From contig NZ_JAPWGW010000001.1 in assembly GCF_027213945.1 (NCBI RefSeq), forward strand, positions 124,001 to 188,000: a DNA stretch of 64,000 bases, written 5' to 3'. Shown here in pieces: positions 19,304 through 27,692 of the stretch. The first letter of the stretch is position 1. The number at the start of each line of letters is the position of its first letter. The notes under the pieces are model-generated. The model was not told the DNA's origin and ran no database searches. It saw only the letters and a program-made list of their open reading frames with translations. The DNA is from Henriciella marina. GTDB taxonomy: Bacteria; Pseudomonadota; Alphaproteobacteria; Caulobacterales; Hyphomonadaceae. Both the position numbers and the translations under genes were made by a program.

Positions 19304-20740
19304 ATGCAGGACTATCTCAAATTCTATATCAACGGCGAATGGGTCGACCCGGAAACACCGCGCACGCTCGAAGTTGAAAACCCGGCAACCGAAGAACCGT
19401 TTGCCCGCATCTCGCTCGGCTCTGAAGCTGATGTGGACAAGGCCGTCGCGGCCGCGAAAGCCGCCTTCGAATCCTTCTCGCAGACCTCTGTCGAGTTCCG
19501 CGCAGAGCTTCTGGAAAAGATCGCTGCAGGCATTCAGGAGCGCGCGAGCGACATGGCGAAAGCCATCTCTGACGAGATGGGCGCACCGATGTGGCTTGCC
19601 AGCGCTGCCCAGGTGCCAGCCGGCATGGGGCACTATATGGCCGCTGCCAAAATCCTGCGTGAATACCAGTGGGAAGAAGAGCGCGGCGCAACCCTGATCC
19701 GCAAGGAACCAATAGGCGTCTGTGGTTTCATTACGCCGTGGAACTGGCCGCAGAACCAGATCGCCTGTAAAGTCGCCCCTGCGATTGCGACGGGTTGCAC
19801 CATGGTGCTGAAGCCATCCGAGATTGCACCGCTCGACGCGATGATCGTGGCAGAAATCTTTCATGACGCAGGTGTCCCACCAGGTGTCTTCAACCTCGTA
19901 AACGGCGATGGCCCAGGCGTTGGCGCATACATGTCCCAGCATCCGGGCATCGACATGATGAGCTTCACCGGTTCCACCCGCGCGGGTGTTCTCGTCAGCC
20001 AGGCCGCTGCCCCGACCGTCAAGCGCGTCGCTCTGGAACTCGGCGGCAAGTCCCCGAACATTGTCCTGCCGGATGCGGACCTGAAGAAAGCCGTTTCTGG
20101 CGGCGTCATGCAGATGATGACCAATACCGGTCAGTCCTGTAACGCCCCGTCGCGTATGCTCGTCCAAAAGGACCAGCAGGAAGAGGCCATCGCGATTGCC
20201 AAGGCAACCGCAGAGCAGGTCAAGGTTGGCGCAGGCGACGAAGCCCCACGCGGTGCGATGGGCCCGATTTCCAATGGCAACCAGTGGAACAAGGTCCAGG
20301 ACCTGATCCAGAAGGGCATCGACGAAGGCGCAACCCTTGTCGCCGGTGGCACCGGTCGACCGGAAGGCTTCAACAAGGGCTACTTCACCAAACCGACCGT
20401 CTTTGCGAACGTCACGAATGACATGACGATTGCGCGCGAAGAAATCTTTGGCCCGGTTCTCTGCATCCTGCCTTACGACACTGAAGAAGACGCCATCCGC
20501 ATTGCGAACGACACGGTCTACGGCCTGTCATCCTATGTGCAGTCGTCTGATCTCAACCATGCCCGCAAGGTCGGCAACCAGATCCGTGCAGGTAACGTCC
20601 ACATCAATGGCGCAGGTCCGGACTTCGCGACCGGCGCATTTGGCGGCTACAAGCAGTCCGGCATTGGCCGCGAATGGGGTGATTATGGCTTTGAGGAATT
20701 CCTCGAAGTGAAAACCGTCTTTGGTAACGCGCCTGCTTAA
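19304..20740 (+). CDS. NAD(P)-dependent aldehyde dehydrogenase
   Basis: Oxidises an aldehyde to the acid. 478 residues, typical ALDH superfamily. Visible features: oxyanion-hole Asn region ITPWNWPQNQ, general base Glu245 in LELGGKSPN, catalytic Cys279 in NTGQSC (34 residues apart as in the family), and the C-terminal GGYKQSGIGREWG. Substrate is not deducible. Monocistronic, followed by a strong terminator. Confidence 0.93.
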   Translation: MQDYLKFYINGEWVDPETPRTLEVENPATEEPFARISLGSEADVDKAVAAAKAAFESFSQTSVEFRAELLEKIAAGIQERASDMAKAISDEMGAPMWLASAAQVPAGMGHYMAAAKILREYQWEEERGATLIRKEPIGVCGFITPWNWPQNQIACKVAPAIATGCTMVLKPSEIAPLDAMIVAEIFHDAGVPPGVFNLVNGDGPGVGAYMSQHPGIDMMSFTGSTRAGVLVSQAAAPTVKRVALELGGKSPNIVLPDADLKKAVSGGVMQMMTNTGQSCNAPSRMLVQKDQQEEAIAIAKATAEQVKVGAGDEAPRGAMGPISNGNQWNKVQDLIQKGIDEGATLVAGGTGRPEGFNKGYFTKPTVFANVTNDMTIAREEIFGPVLCILPYDTEEDAIRIANDTVYGLSSYVQSSDLNHARKVGNQIRAGNVHINGAGPDFATGAFGGYKQSGIGREWGDYGFEEFLEVKTVFGNAPA

Positions 20741-20767
20741 CCGCTGCCGTTATAAACACGACTAAAG

Positions 20768-20799
20768 AAAGCCCGCGGCGTCAGACCCGCGGGCTTTTT
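20768..20799 (+). terminator. Intrinsic terminator after aldehyde dehydrogenase
   Basis: Perfect 11-bp stem AAAGCCCGCGG / CCGCGGGCTTT with an 8-nt loop, ending in TTTTT. It is immediately upstream of the truncated redoxin gene. Confidence 0.88.
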
Positions 20800-20817
20800 G
20801 TCGCGCACCCGTGGCGC

Positions 20818-21228
20818 ATGATCGTGGTGTATCGCGGTCTACATTGCCCGCTCTGCAAGAAACAGCTGAAAGAGTTGAGCAGCAAGCTCAAGGACATCGC
20901 TGGCAAGGGCATCAGCGTTGTCGCCGCCACCATGGAAGAGAAATCCCGCGCGGATAAGGCCCACGAGGAATGGGAACTCGATCAGCTGCCTATCGCCTAT
21001 GAAATCGGTGAGGACTTCATCGAGAAGTTCGGCGTCTATACGTCCAGCGCCATCAATGATGACGAACCAGACGTATTTGCCGAACCAGCCCTGCTCGTTT
21101 TCAAGGGCACAGACTATCACATGGGCTGGGTGCAATCGGTTCCGTTTGCCCGCCCGGCGCTGGATGACGTTGTCGAGACAATCGCGTTCGTCGAGAAGAA
21201 GGATTACCCACCCCGCGGCACGCGTTAG
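20818..21228 (+). pseudogene. Redoxin (AhpC/TSA-like), probably missing its N-terminus
   Basis: 136 residues starting MIVVYRGLHCPLCKKQL. The CPLC motif and the C-terminal FAEPALLVFKG... FARPALDDV... DYPPRGTR match the peroxiredoxin-like family. From memory, members usually have 30-45 residues before this point, forming the first strands of the thioredoxin fold. Here the frame upstream is the ALDH terminator: no start codon or Shine-Dalgarno was found between the terminator stem and the ATG. It may be a 5'-deleted remnant or a short leaderless gene; the rest of the frame is intact. Confidence 0.6.
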
Positions 21229-21332
21229 GTGGCGGCTGCGCGCTCAACGATCACTGCAGTTTGATCGATCTGTTGTGTGGCGTTCAGTTCGACCCGATAT
21301 AGTTTCAACGGAAACAGGACGAGGGTAACGGC

Positions 21333-21884
21333 ATGGCCAAAGCATATTTCATCCCGGCAATTGCATCGCTTGCGCTGCTTGGCGCCTGTGCAACGGCGAC
21401 TCCCTATCAGGCGGCGACCCCGTCGGATCGCGGTTACACCGAACAACAGATCGAACAGAACCGTTGGGTCGTGAACTTCTCGGGCAATAGCCTGACGGAT
21501 CGCCAGACCGTCGAGACCTATCTGCTCTATCGCGCGGCAGAACTGACCGTGCAGTCGGGTTACGACAATTTCCGGATGGTCCGTCGTACCACGGATGCTG
21601 ACCGCAGCTTTGTGCCGGTTGGCGGCACTTACAGCCATTTCAGCCCGCATTACCGTTTCTACGGGCCAAGGGGCCGTGCGATCGCTTATTATCCGCACCA
21701 CTGGGGCGGCTTTAATGATCCATTCTTTTCACGTGCCCCCGACTACCGTGAGGTGACGCGGTTCGAAGCGTCGGCTGAGATCCTGATGGGCCGCGGCCCC
21801 TCTCCGGATGACCCGGCATATTTCGACGCGCGTGATGTGCTGGCAAACCTTTCCGGCACGATCATGCGGCCGCAGGTGCGCTAG
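21333..21884 (+). CDS. CC0125/CC1285 family lipoprotein
   Basis: 183 residues with lipoprotein signal (MAKAYFIPAIASLALLGAC lipobox). Family signature stretches: GYTEQQIEQNRWVVNFSGNSLTDRQTVETYLLYRAAELTVQSGYDNF. Function unknown; such lipoproteins are common in Caulobacterales and Sphingomonadales, often in several copies. A terminator-like hairpin follows and overlaps the leader of the next gene. Confidence 0.85.
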   Translation: MAKAYFIPAIASLALLGACATATPYQAATPSDRGYTEQQIEQNRWVVNFSGNSLTDRQTVETYLLYRAAELTVQSGYDNFRMVRRTTDADRSFVPVGGTYSHFSPHYRFYGPRGRAIAYYPHHWGGFNDPFFSRAPDYREVTRFEASAEILMGRGPSPDDPAYFDARDVLANLSGTIMRPQVR

Positions 21885-21916
21885 GACCAGGCATAAAGCA
21901 GCGCTAGCCAAACAGG

Positions 21917-21951
21917 ATCCCCCGGTCTTTATTGAAGGCTGGGGGATTTTT
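21917..21951 (+). terminator. Terminator-like hairpin whose 3' arm is the next gene's ribosome site
   Basis: ATCCCCC (21918-21924) pairs with GGGGGAT (21941-21947). Inside it GTCTT pairs with AAGGC around a TATTG loop, giving about 13 bp including wobbles, then TTTTT. The GGGGGAT arm is the only Shine-Dalgarno candidate for the ATG at 21953. The element can therefore end the lipoprotein transcript and also hide the next gene's ribosome site. Confidence 0.7.
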
Positions 21952-21952
21952 C

Positions 21953-22399
21953 ATGACCGCGCGCAAGACAGCCAAACCTGCAGTGTCAGCTCTAAGCCTG
22001 ACCGCCTACGGATTGCTACTTGCTGGTGGCGTGCTGGTCTTGCAATGGATCGAATATGCGCATCTGGCGCGCTTCCAGTCCGGCGCACTCCTCATCTCGC
22101 TACTGGCGCTCGTCTTCCTTATTCTTGGCATCTGGGTCGGGGCGCAGCTTTTCCGCAAAGCTGCGCCGGCCGTAGCGACCGGCAACCCGGAGGCGCGGTC
22201 TACGCTCGGCATCAGTGACCGCGAGTATGAGGTGCTCGAGCTTCTGGCGGCAGGTCAGTCGAACAAGGAAATTGCGCGCACGCTCGGTGTCTCGCCGAAT
22301 ACGGTCAAGACGCATGTCTCGCGCCTTCTGGACAAACTTGAAGCGCGCCGCCGGACCGAAGCGGTAAGCAAGGCACGAGCGCTGCGTATCGTCGCCTAG
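21953..22399 (+). CDS. Membrane-anchored LuxR-type helix-turn-helix regulator
   Basis: 148 residues: two membrane segments (about 13-35 and 47-68) followed by a C-terminal LuxR/FixJ DNA-binding domain with SDREYEVLELLAAGQSNKEIARTLGVSPNTVKTHV. There is no receiver or autoinducer domain. DNA binding from the membrane is inferred. It sits before a DUF4199 membrane protein, a pairing I have seen in related genomes. The ATG at 21953 is chosen; an in-frame TTG at 21932 lies inside the hairpin loop. Confidence 0.82.
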   Translation: MTARKTAKPAVSALSLTAYGLLLAGGVLVLQWIEYAHLARFQSGALLISLLALVFLILGIWVGAQLFRKAAPAVATGNPEARSTLGISDREYEVLELLAAGQSNKEIARTLGVSPNTVKTHVSRLLDKLEARRRTEAVSKARALRIVA

Positions 22400-22412
22400 C
22401 GGAAGGAAAACT

Positions 22413-22439
22413 GGGTGATTTCACGAAAATCACCCTTTT
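22413..22439 (+). terminator. Intrinsic terminator between LuxR-type gene and DUF4199 gene
   Basis: GGGTGATTT / AAATCACCC, a 9-bp perfect stem (22413-22421, 22427-22435), then TTTT. It suggests the DUF4199 gene is only partly co-transcribed with the regulator. Confidence 0.8.
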
Positions 22440-22500
22440 GGGCAATAGCCGACCAAGCCGTCTTAGCCCCAGAAGAAAGCCTCGAAAAGGAGACGATAAG

Positions 22501-23043
22501 ATGCTGAAACGGATATTGATCGCCGGGCTCGTGGCAGGTCTGATTACGGGCGGTTTCATGTTCACCGCTGTGGTCAGCGCAGGTAACAATTTTCTCGAGA
22601 GCGGCAGTAGCAGCCATATCTATGGCTATGCGTCCATGCTGGTCGCGTTGAGCCTCATCTTTTTCGCCATCAAGCGCCAGCGCGATATCGCCCAAGGCGG
22701 CGTGATCAAATTCCTGCCGGCCTTCGGTATGGGTCTGGCGATCAGTGCAATTGCCGGGATCATCTATGCACTCGGCTGGGAAATTACACTAGCCGTCACC
22801 GGCCTCGATTTCGGTACCGACTACGCGCAGGCCGGGATCGAGCAGGCGCAGGCCGACGGCATGTCGGGCGCAGAGCTTGAAGCCTATGCTGAAAAAATGC
22901 GCGGTTTCGCCGAGATGTACGCAAACCCGCTATTTCGGATCCCGATTACGATCACCGAAATCCTTCCGGTCGGCGTCCTTGTTTCCCTGGTGAGTGCGCT
23001 TGTCTTGCGCAACAGCGAGTTCCTGCCAGCCCGGCCGGACTGA
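22501..23043 (+). CDS. DUF4199 family membrane protein
   Basis: 180 residues with four hydrophobic segments, the first at the extreme N-terminus (LIAGLVAGLITGGFMFTAVV). Matches the DUF4199 layout; function unknown. ATG at 22501 has AAGGAG 9 nt upstream. Its neighbour is the membrane LuxR-type regulator, which may control it; that is inference. Confidence 0.82.
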   Translation: MLKRILIAGLVAGLITGGFMFTAVVSAGNNFLESGSSSHIYGYASMLVALSLIFFAIKRQRDIAQGGVIKFLPAFGMGLAISAIAGIIYALGWEITLAVTGLDFGTDYAQAGIEQAQADGMSGAELEAYAEKMRGFAEMYANPLFRIPITITEILPVGVLVSLVSALVLRNSEFLPARPD

Positions 23044-23046
23044 ATG

Positions 23047-23074
23047 AAAAAGCCCGCTCATTTCTGAGCGGGCT
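23047..23074 (-). terminator. Intrinsic terminator of the SDR gene
   Basis: Stem AGCCCGCTCA / TGAGCGGGCT with a TTTC loop. On the minus strand it is followed by a T-run (plus-strand A-run 23047-23051). It probably also serves the converging DUF4199 gene. Confidence 0.8.
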
Positions 23075-23099
23075 ACATCAGGTCTGATGTGGCGGGCGC

Positions 23100-23879
23100 T
23101 TAGCGCGGTGCCATCCGGATGGCGCCGTCGAGGCGGACATCTTCGCCGTTAAAGTAGGCGTTGGTGATCATTTGCTCTGCAAGCGATGCATACTCTTCCG
23201 GGTTGCCGAGGCGGGCCGGGTTCGGCACCTGCGCGCCGAGGGCCTGCTTCACGTTCTCCGGGGCGCCCTGCAGCAGCGGGGTGTTGAAGATGCCCGGCAG
23301 GATCGTGTTGACGCGGATCAGTTCGCGCGACAGGTCGCGTGCGATTGGAAGCGTCATGCCGACGACGCCGCCCTTGGACGCGGAGTAAGCTGCCTGACCG
23401 ATCTGGCCGTCTTCAGCAGCAACCGAAGCGGTATTCACGATCGCGCCGCGCTCACCATCAATCGGGTCCAGCGTCATCATGCCAGCAGCCGACTTCGCGA
23501 TGCAGCGGAAGGTACCGACGAGGTTGATCTGGATAATGAGGTCGAACTTGTCGAGCGGGAAGTGGCTGATCTCGCCGCTTTCCTTGTTGCGGCTGGCGGT
23601 CTTGATCGCATTGCCTGTGCCGGCACAGTTCACGAGGATACGCTCCTGGCCGATGGCTTCGCGCGACTTCTTGAAGCCGGCGTCGACAGAAGCTTCGTCA
23701 GTGACGTTCACCTTGCAGAAAACGCCGCCGAGTTCCTTGGCGAGGGCTTCGCCCTTTTCTTCGTTGAGGTCGAACAGAGCGACCTTCACGCCATGCGAGG
23801 CGAGTTGTCTTGCCGTGGCCGCGCCGAGGCCCGATGCGCCGCCGGTGATGACTGCGCTAATGTCTGAGCTGAGTTTCAT
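23100..23879 (-). CDS. SDR dehydrogenase, 3-hydroxyacyl-CoA (HSD10-like) type
   Basis: Short-chain dehydrogenase of 259 residues: N-terminal TGGASGLGAATA cofactor motif, NCAGTGN, Ser in VNTASVAAEDG and YSASK catalytic dyad. The C-terminus (LPGIFNTPLLQGAPENVKQAL, NGEDVRLDGAIRMAPR) resembles type-2 3-hydroxyacyl-CoA dehydrogenases of beta-oxidation. An NAD-dependent fatty acid role is likely; the exact substrate is uncertain. Confidence 0.88.
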   Translation of the reverse strand: MKLSSDISAVITGGASGLGAATARQLASHGVKVALFDLNEEKGEALAKELGGVFCKVNVTDEASVDAGFKKSREAIGQERILVNCAGTGNAIKTASRNKESGEISHFPLDKFDLIIQINLVGTFRCIAKSAAGMMTLDPIDGERGAIVNTASVAAEDGQIGQAAYSASKGGVVGMTLPIARDLSRELIRVNTILPGIFNTPLLQGAPENVKQALGAQVPNPARLGNPEEYASLAEQMITNAYFNGEDVRLDGAIRMAPR

Positions 23880-23947
23880 GTCTGATAGGTCTCCCTTGAA
23901 CGTTCGGCTGATGCGAGCGATCTATAGAGGCAAGAAAGGCTGTGCCA

Positions 23948-24352
23948 ATGCGTCACCCAACGGAAATTGTGATTGAGAACGGAGAGGATGGGCCACGCGC
24001 GCTGCCGCTGTCGCTTGAACGCGACCGCCAGCGCACCCGGAAAGGCTTCTTGCCGAAGCTTTTCAGGGTCGCGGGACGCGTCCCATTTGCCGATGATCTG
24101 GCCGCAGCCTACTACGCAGCCATCGATCCTTTGACCCCCAGAAAGGCCAAGGCGGTGCTTTTCGCCGCGCTAGGCTATTTCGTCCTTCCGACAGACTGGG
24201 TGCCGGACTTTGTCATTGGTTTTGGTTTCGCAGACGATGCAACGGTGCTGGCAACGGCGCTGTCGATTGTCGGGGCGCAGGTCCGCGAACGCCATCGCAA
24301 GTCGGCCCGGCGTCTTCTGGACCTGCCCGAACCCGAAACTGACGACGCCTAG
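23948..24352 (+). CDS. YkvA family (DUF1232) protein
   Basis: 134 residues. The DUF1232 core KAVLFAALGYFVLPTDWVPDFVIGFGFADDATVLATAL occupies about residues 68-105 and forms a short membrane-associated helical pair. Role unknown. A GTG at 23942 is an alternative start two codons upstream; neither has a strong Shine-Dalgarno. Confidence 0.82.
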   Translation: MRHPTEIVIENGEDGPRALPLSLERDRQRTRKGFLPKLFRVAGRVPFADDLAAAYYAAIDPLTPRKAKAVLFAALGYFVLPTDWVPDFVIGFGFADDATVLATALSIVGAQVRERHRKSARRLLDLPEPETDDA

Positions 24353-24367
24353 AAGCGGTTCACCAGC

Positions 24368-25699
24368 CTAGCTGGTGCCCGCATCGAAGGTCTGCGCTGC
24401 CTTGTTGATTTCCACCGCACCTTGCGAGCCTGCGACCTCATAGATCGAGAGACGACGCTCTGTCGTGCCTGACGGGGCGAAGCGGAAGACGCCATTCACA
24501 CCGAGATACCCATCACGCGAGGCGATCTCGTCGCGCGTGACTTCGCCGTCCGCGCCGAGCTGGCTGACGAGAGCCGCCGCATCATACGCCGTAGAAGCAA
24601 GCGAGCTCGGGCCGCGTCCGTAGATGCGCTGGAACTTGGTATTAAAGGCCTGAACGTCGTCGCGCGACGGTGCGACGAACCAGCCGCCACGCAGCGACGG
24701 CTCACGCCAGATCGACTGATCGTCCCAGCCGGACAGACCCATCATCTGCACATTGCGGCTCATGCCGTAATAGCTGAGAAGCGGGCCGACGCGGCGAAGT
24801 TGTGTGCCACGCTCCGGGATCAGGATGGCGACCTTGCCGCCGCCTTGCTGGGCATTGTTCACGGCGTTGGCGATATAGCGAGCCTCGGAGTCCGGTGACT
24901 GCGTGCTTTCAGGGTAGAAACCGCTTGCGGCTACGCGGCCGCCCACACGGCTCGCCTCACGCTGAAGCGCCGTTTCAATACGCTGGCCGAGATCGCTCTG
25001 AGGTCCGAAATAGGCAAACTGGCGATAACCTTGGGAAACAGCGTAGCTGACCAGCGCAGCGACTTCCTGCTCTGGCGTGATGGATGCGAGCCAGGTGTTT
25101 CCACCCGCGACACTGCTATCATTGGAGAAGCCGATGATCTGCGTCTCGGACCCAAGACCTTCACGGTTGAGTGCCTCGATATTGGTGCCGAAGAGCGGGC
25201 CGAGGATAACATCTGCGCCCTCATCGAGCACCTGCTCGGCCATGGCAATTGCCTGGCTTTGAGAGCCGGCTGTGTCTTTTGGAAGGACGAGCATGTTTTC
25301 GCCTGCATGGTCGAACAAAGCCAGCTCTATACCGGCCAGCATGCCTTCAGCTTCGGCGCGCACACCGGAATTGGGGTGTGAGAATGGAAGAAGCACGCCG
25401 ATGCGGAAGAGGTCACGGTCGCCCATGAAGTCCGGCGTGAAGTAGCCATTGTCAGCGTCGGAGACGTCTTCGGCAGGCGTAATGCCTTCATCATCATGGA
25501 GGCCATCGAGGCCTTCTTCTTCGACACCCTGGTCGCTGCGATCGGGACGATCATTTCCCCGGTCGCCGCGGCTCTGCCCGGTCTCGATTGGCGCTGGCGG
25601 ACGCATCGGATCGGTCGCACATGCGGTCACTAACAGAAAACTTGCCAGCGCAAGGCTTGGCGCAAGACGCGCAAAGCGCGATGGTAGACCAAATGTCAT
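24368..25699 (-). CDS. Penicillin-binding protein activator (LpoA-like lipoprotein)
   Basis: 443 residues with a lipoprotein signal (LALASFLLVTAC) and a low-complexity Asp/Arg/Glu linker to about residue 90. A periplasmic-binding-protein-like domain follows (FRIGVLLPFSHPNSG, ADVILGPLFGTNIEAL, RQFAYFGPQSDLGQRI). In gammaproteobacteria LpoA activates PBP1a; this homologue probably has a cell-wall role but lacks the LpoA N-terminal TPR domain. The ATG at 25699 has AAGGA about 9 nt upstream. It is divergent from rsmI and the two coding regions overlap at their 5' ends. Confidence 0.85.
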   Translation of the reverse strand: MTFGLPSRFARLAPSLALASFLLVTACATDPMRPPAPIETGQSRGDRGNDRPDRSDQGVEEEGLDGLHDDEGITPAEDVSDADNGYFTPDFMGDRDLFRIGVLLPFSHPNSGVRAEAEGMLAGIELALFDHAGENMLVLPKDTAGSQSQAIAMAEQVLDEGADVILGPLFGTNIEALNREGLGSETQIIGFSNDSSVAGGNTWLASITPEQEVAALVSYAVSQGYRQFAYFGPQSDLGQRIETALQREASRVGGRVAASGFYPESTQSPDSEARYIANAVNNAQQGGGKVAILIPERGTQLRRVGPLLSYYGMSRNVQMMGLSGWDDQSIWREPSLRGGWFVAPSRDDVQAFNTKFQRIYGRGPSSLASTAYDAAALVSQLGADGEVTRDEIASRDGYLGVNGVFRFAPSGTTERRLSIYEVAGSQGAVEINKAAQTFDAGTS

Positions 25700-26616
25700 C
25701 CAGTTTTCCTTCTTCTCGATCGAGCGGCCAGACGTCCGGCGAGACTAGTGCCGGGCCGGGGCCCGCGCAACATGAAGTCGCGCGTCTTGATCCCGGGCTC
25801 TACATTGTGTCGACACCCATCGGCAACCTCAGAGACATAACGCTCCGCGCCCTCGACACGCTCGCAGCTGTCGACGAGGTCCTCGCTGAGGATACACGGG
25901 TCGCACGCAAGCTCCTTGATGCGCATGGCCTTCATGCGAAAGTGAGCCCCTATCATGACCATAATGGGGCCGAACGACGCCCCGGACTGATTGAGCGGTT
26001 GAGAGACGGCGCGCGGCTCGCCCTGATCTCGGATGCAGGTACGCCGCTTGTGTCCGACCCAGGCTGGAAGCTGGTGCACGAAGCGCGCAAGGCGGGCGTC
26101 CGCATCGTGCCCGTGCCAGGTGCATCCGCCATGCTAGCAGGCCTCGTTGCCTCCGGCCTCGCGAGCGACCGTTTCATGTTCTGCGGCTTCCTTCCGCCGA
26201 AGACAGGGCCACGCAAGCGGGCTGCCGAGGAGCTTAAAACGGTGCCCTCGACGCTGATTTTCTATGAAGGCGGCTCAAGGCTCGCAGCCTCAATTGCCGA
26301 TCTGGCTGAAATTCTGGGGCCAAAGCGCGACTGTGTCGTGGCGCGCGAGCTTACCAAGTTGTTCGAGGAAGTGCGCAGCGGGACGCTGGAAGAGCTGGCA
26401 GCCCACTACGAAGCCAATGGCGCGCCGAAGGGCGAGATCGTCGTTCTTGTCGGTCCGCCAGAGGTGAAAGCCGCTGAGGCGGGCGATATTGATGCCGCAC
26501 TCACGGACGCCATGCAGCGCCTGCCGATGAAGGCCGCGGCAAATGAGGTTGCCGACGTCTTCGGTCTCTCAAAGCGAGACCTTTATCAGCGCGCGCTGCA
26601 GCTCAAGAATGGCTAG
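25693..26616 (+). CDS. rsmI: 16S rRNA 2'-O-ribose C1402 methyltransferase RsmI
   Basis: SAM-dependent methyltransferase modifying C1402 in the ribosomal decoding centre. About 307 residues from ATG 25693. Motifs: LYIVSTPIGNLRDITLRAL, LAEDTRVARKLL, ISDAGTPLVSDPG, VPGASAMLAGLVASGL, ANEVADVFGLSKRDLY. No ATG, GTG or TTG occurs in frame between 25693 and the conserved domain, so the gene must start at or before 25693, inside the divergent lipoprotein gene. It overlaps yraN at the 3' end. Confidence 0.93.
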   Translation: MSSSFPSSRSSGQTSGETSAGPGPAQHEVARLDPGLYIVSTPIGNLRDITLRALDTLAAVDEVLAEDTRVARKLLDAHGLHAKVSPYHDHNGAERRPGLIERLRDGARLALISDAGTPLVSDPGWKLVHEARKAGVRIVPVPGASAMLAGLVASGLASDRFMFCGFLPPKTGPRKRAAEELKTVPSTLIFYEGGSRLAASIADLAEILGPKRDCVVARELTKLFEEVRSGTLEELAAHYEANGAPKGEIVVLVGPPEVKAAEAGDIDAALTDAMQRLPMKAAANEVADVFGLSKRDLYQRALQLKNG

Positions 26617-27001
26617 AGCGCAAAGAGCACGGCGCCAGGCGGCAGAAACGCGCGGCCGCCGCGCCGAAACGCTGGCTGCACTCTGGCTTCGCCTCAAGGG
26701 CTACCGCATCCTTGCGCGGCGCGTGCGCCTTCCAGTGGGTGAAATCGATCTGATCGCGCGCAAGGGCGATGTTCTCGCCTTCGTCGAGGTGAAGGCACGC
26801 TCTGACTTCACAAGCGCGGCGAATGCGGTCACTGCTTCTTCCTGGATGCGCATCAATCGCGCTGCAGACAGCTGGACCGCGCGTCGGCCGGATCTGCGCG
26901 CGCTCAGCTGGCGCTTCGACCTTGTCGTGATCCGGCCGCGCCGCAGGCCAATGCACCTGGCTGATCAGTGGCGCCCAGATTTCGCCCCAAGCGGACGCTA
27001 G
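26609..27001 (+). CDS. yraN: YraN/UPF0102 family nuclease-fold protein
   Basis: 130 residues. Endonuclease-like fold with the ILARRVRLPVGEIDLIARKGDVLAFVEVKAR motif (Glu/Asp/Glu-x-Lys triad typical of PD-(D/E)XK enzymes). Its cellular role is not established. The ATG overlaps the rsmI stop by 8 bp, so translation is coupled. Synteny with rsmI, an LpoA-like gene and a BON lipoprotein matches the enterobacterial locus. Confidence 0.9.
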   Translation: MARAQRARRQAAETRGRRAETLAALWLRLKGYRILARRVRLPVGEIDLIARKGDVLAFVEVKARSDFTSAANAVTASSWMRINRAADSWTARRPDLRALSWRFDLVVIRPRRRPMHLADQWRPDFAPSGR

Positions 27002-27044
27002 GGCGGTGGCAGACTAGAAGTTAGAACCGAACCGAGAGGCTCAC

Positions 27045-27680
27045 ATGGCTATTACACGTCTCATGGCCCCGCTCCTGCTAAGCAGTTTTGCGCTGGGTGG
27101 CTGCGTCGCCGCCGCAGTTGGCACCGCAGGTGCTGTAGGCGTCGCCGCTGTTCAGGACCGCACAATGGGCGAAGCCGTCGACGACGCGTCAGCGTCCAAC
27201 GAGATCAAGGCGAAGCTGCTAAGCGAAGGCGGCTATGGCGAGGTGGACGTCGAAGTGTCCAACGGCCTGGCCCTTCTCTCAGGACGCGTCTCTAGCCCGG
27301 AGATGCGCGTGAAGGCCGAAGACATCGCCTGGAGCTCCACGCGTGTGACCGATGTCGCCAACGAAATCCAGATCGAGGCGCCCGGTGGCTTTTTCGCCAA
27401 TGCATCCGATGAATTGATCACGGCGCGCGTGCGCTCTTCCCTGATCGCTGCGCGCGACATCAAGAGCGTCAACTTCAATATCGAGACCTATAATGGCGTC
27501 GTCTATCTCATGGGCCTCGCCCGTTCCGACGCAGAACTTGAGGCAGCCGCTGAGAAAGCCAGCCTTGTCGGCGGTGTAAACCGGGTCGTGTCCTATGTTC
27601 GCGTCCGAGAGACACCGCGCCGGGCAGGCGCCGTCACCCGCGCACCGGACGACGAACTGCTTGGCGGCGCGGTCTACTAG
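27045..27680 (+). CDS. BON domain lipoprotein (DolP/OsmY-like)
   Basis: 211 residues. Lipobox in LLLSSFALGGC, then two BON domains at about residues 48-115 and 120-190 (NEIKAKLLSEGGYGEVDVEVSNGLALLSGRV; VRSSLIAARDIKSVNFNIETYNGVVYLMGLA). DolP binds anionic phospholipid at the outer membrane and supports envelope integrity. Position after yraN supports a DolP-like role. There are 43 bp between yraN and this start; probably the same operon. Confidence 0.87.
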   Translation: MAITRLMAPLLLSSFALGGCVAAAVGTAGAVGVAAVQDRTMGEAVDDASASNEIKAKLLSEGGYGEVDVEVSNGLALLSGRVSSPEMRVKAEDIAWSSTRVTDVANEIQIEAPGGFFANASDELITARVRSSLIAARDIKSVNFNIETYNGVVYLMGLARSDAELEAAAEKASLVGGVNRVVSYVRVRETPRRAGAVTRAPDDELLGGAVY

Positions 27681-27692
27681 GTGCGGGCCCGG

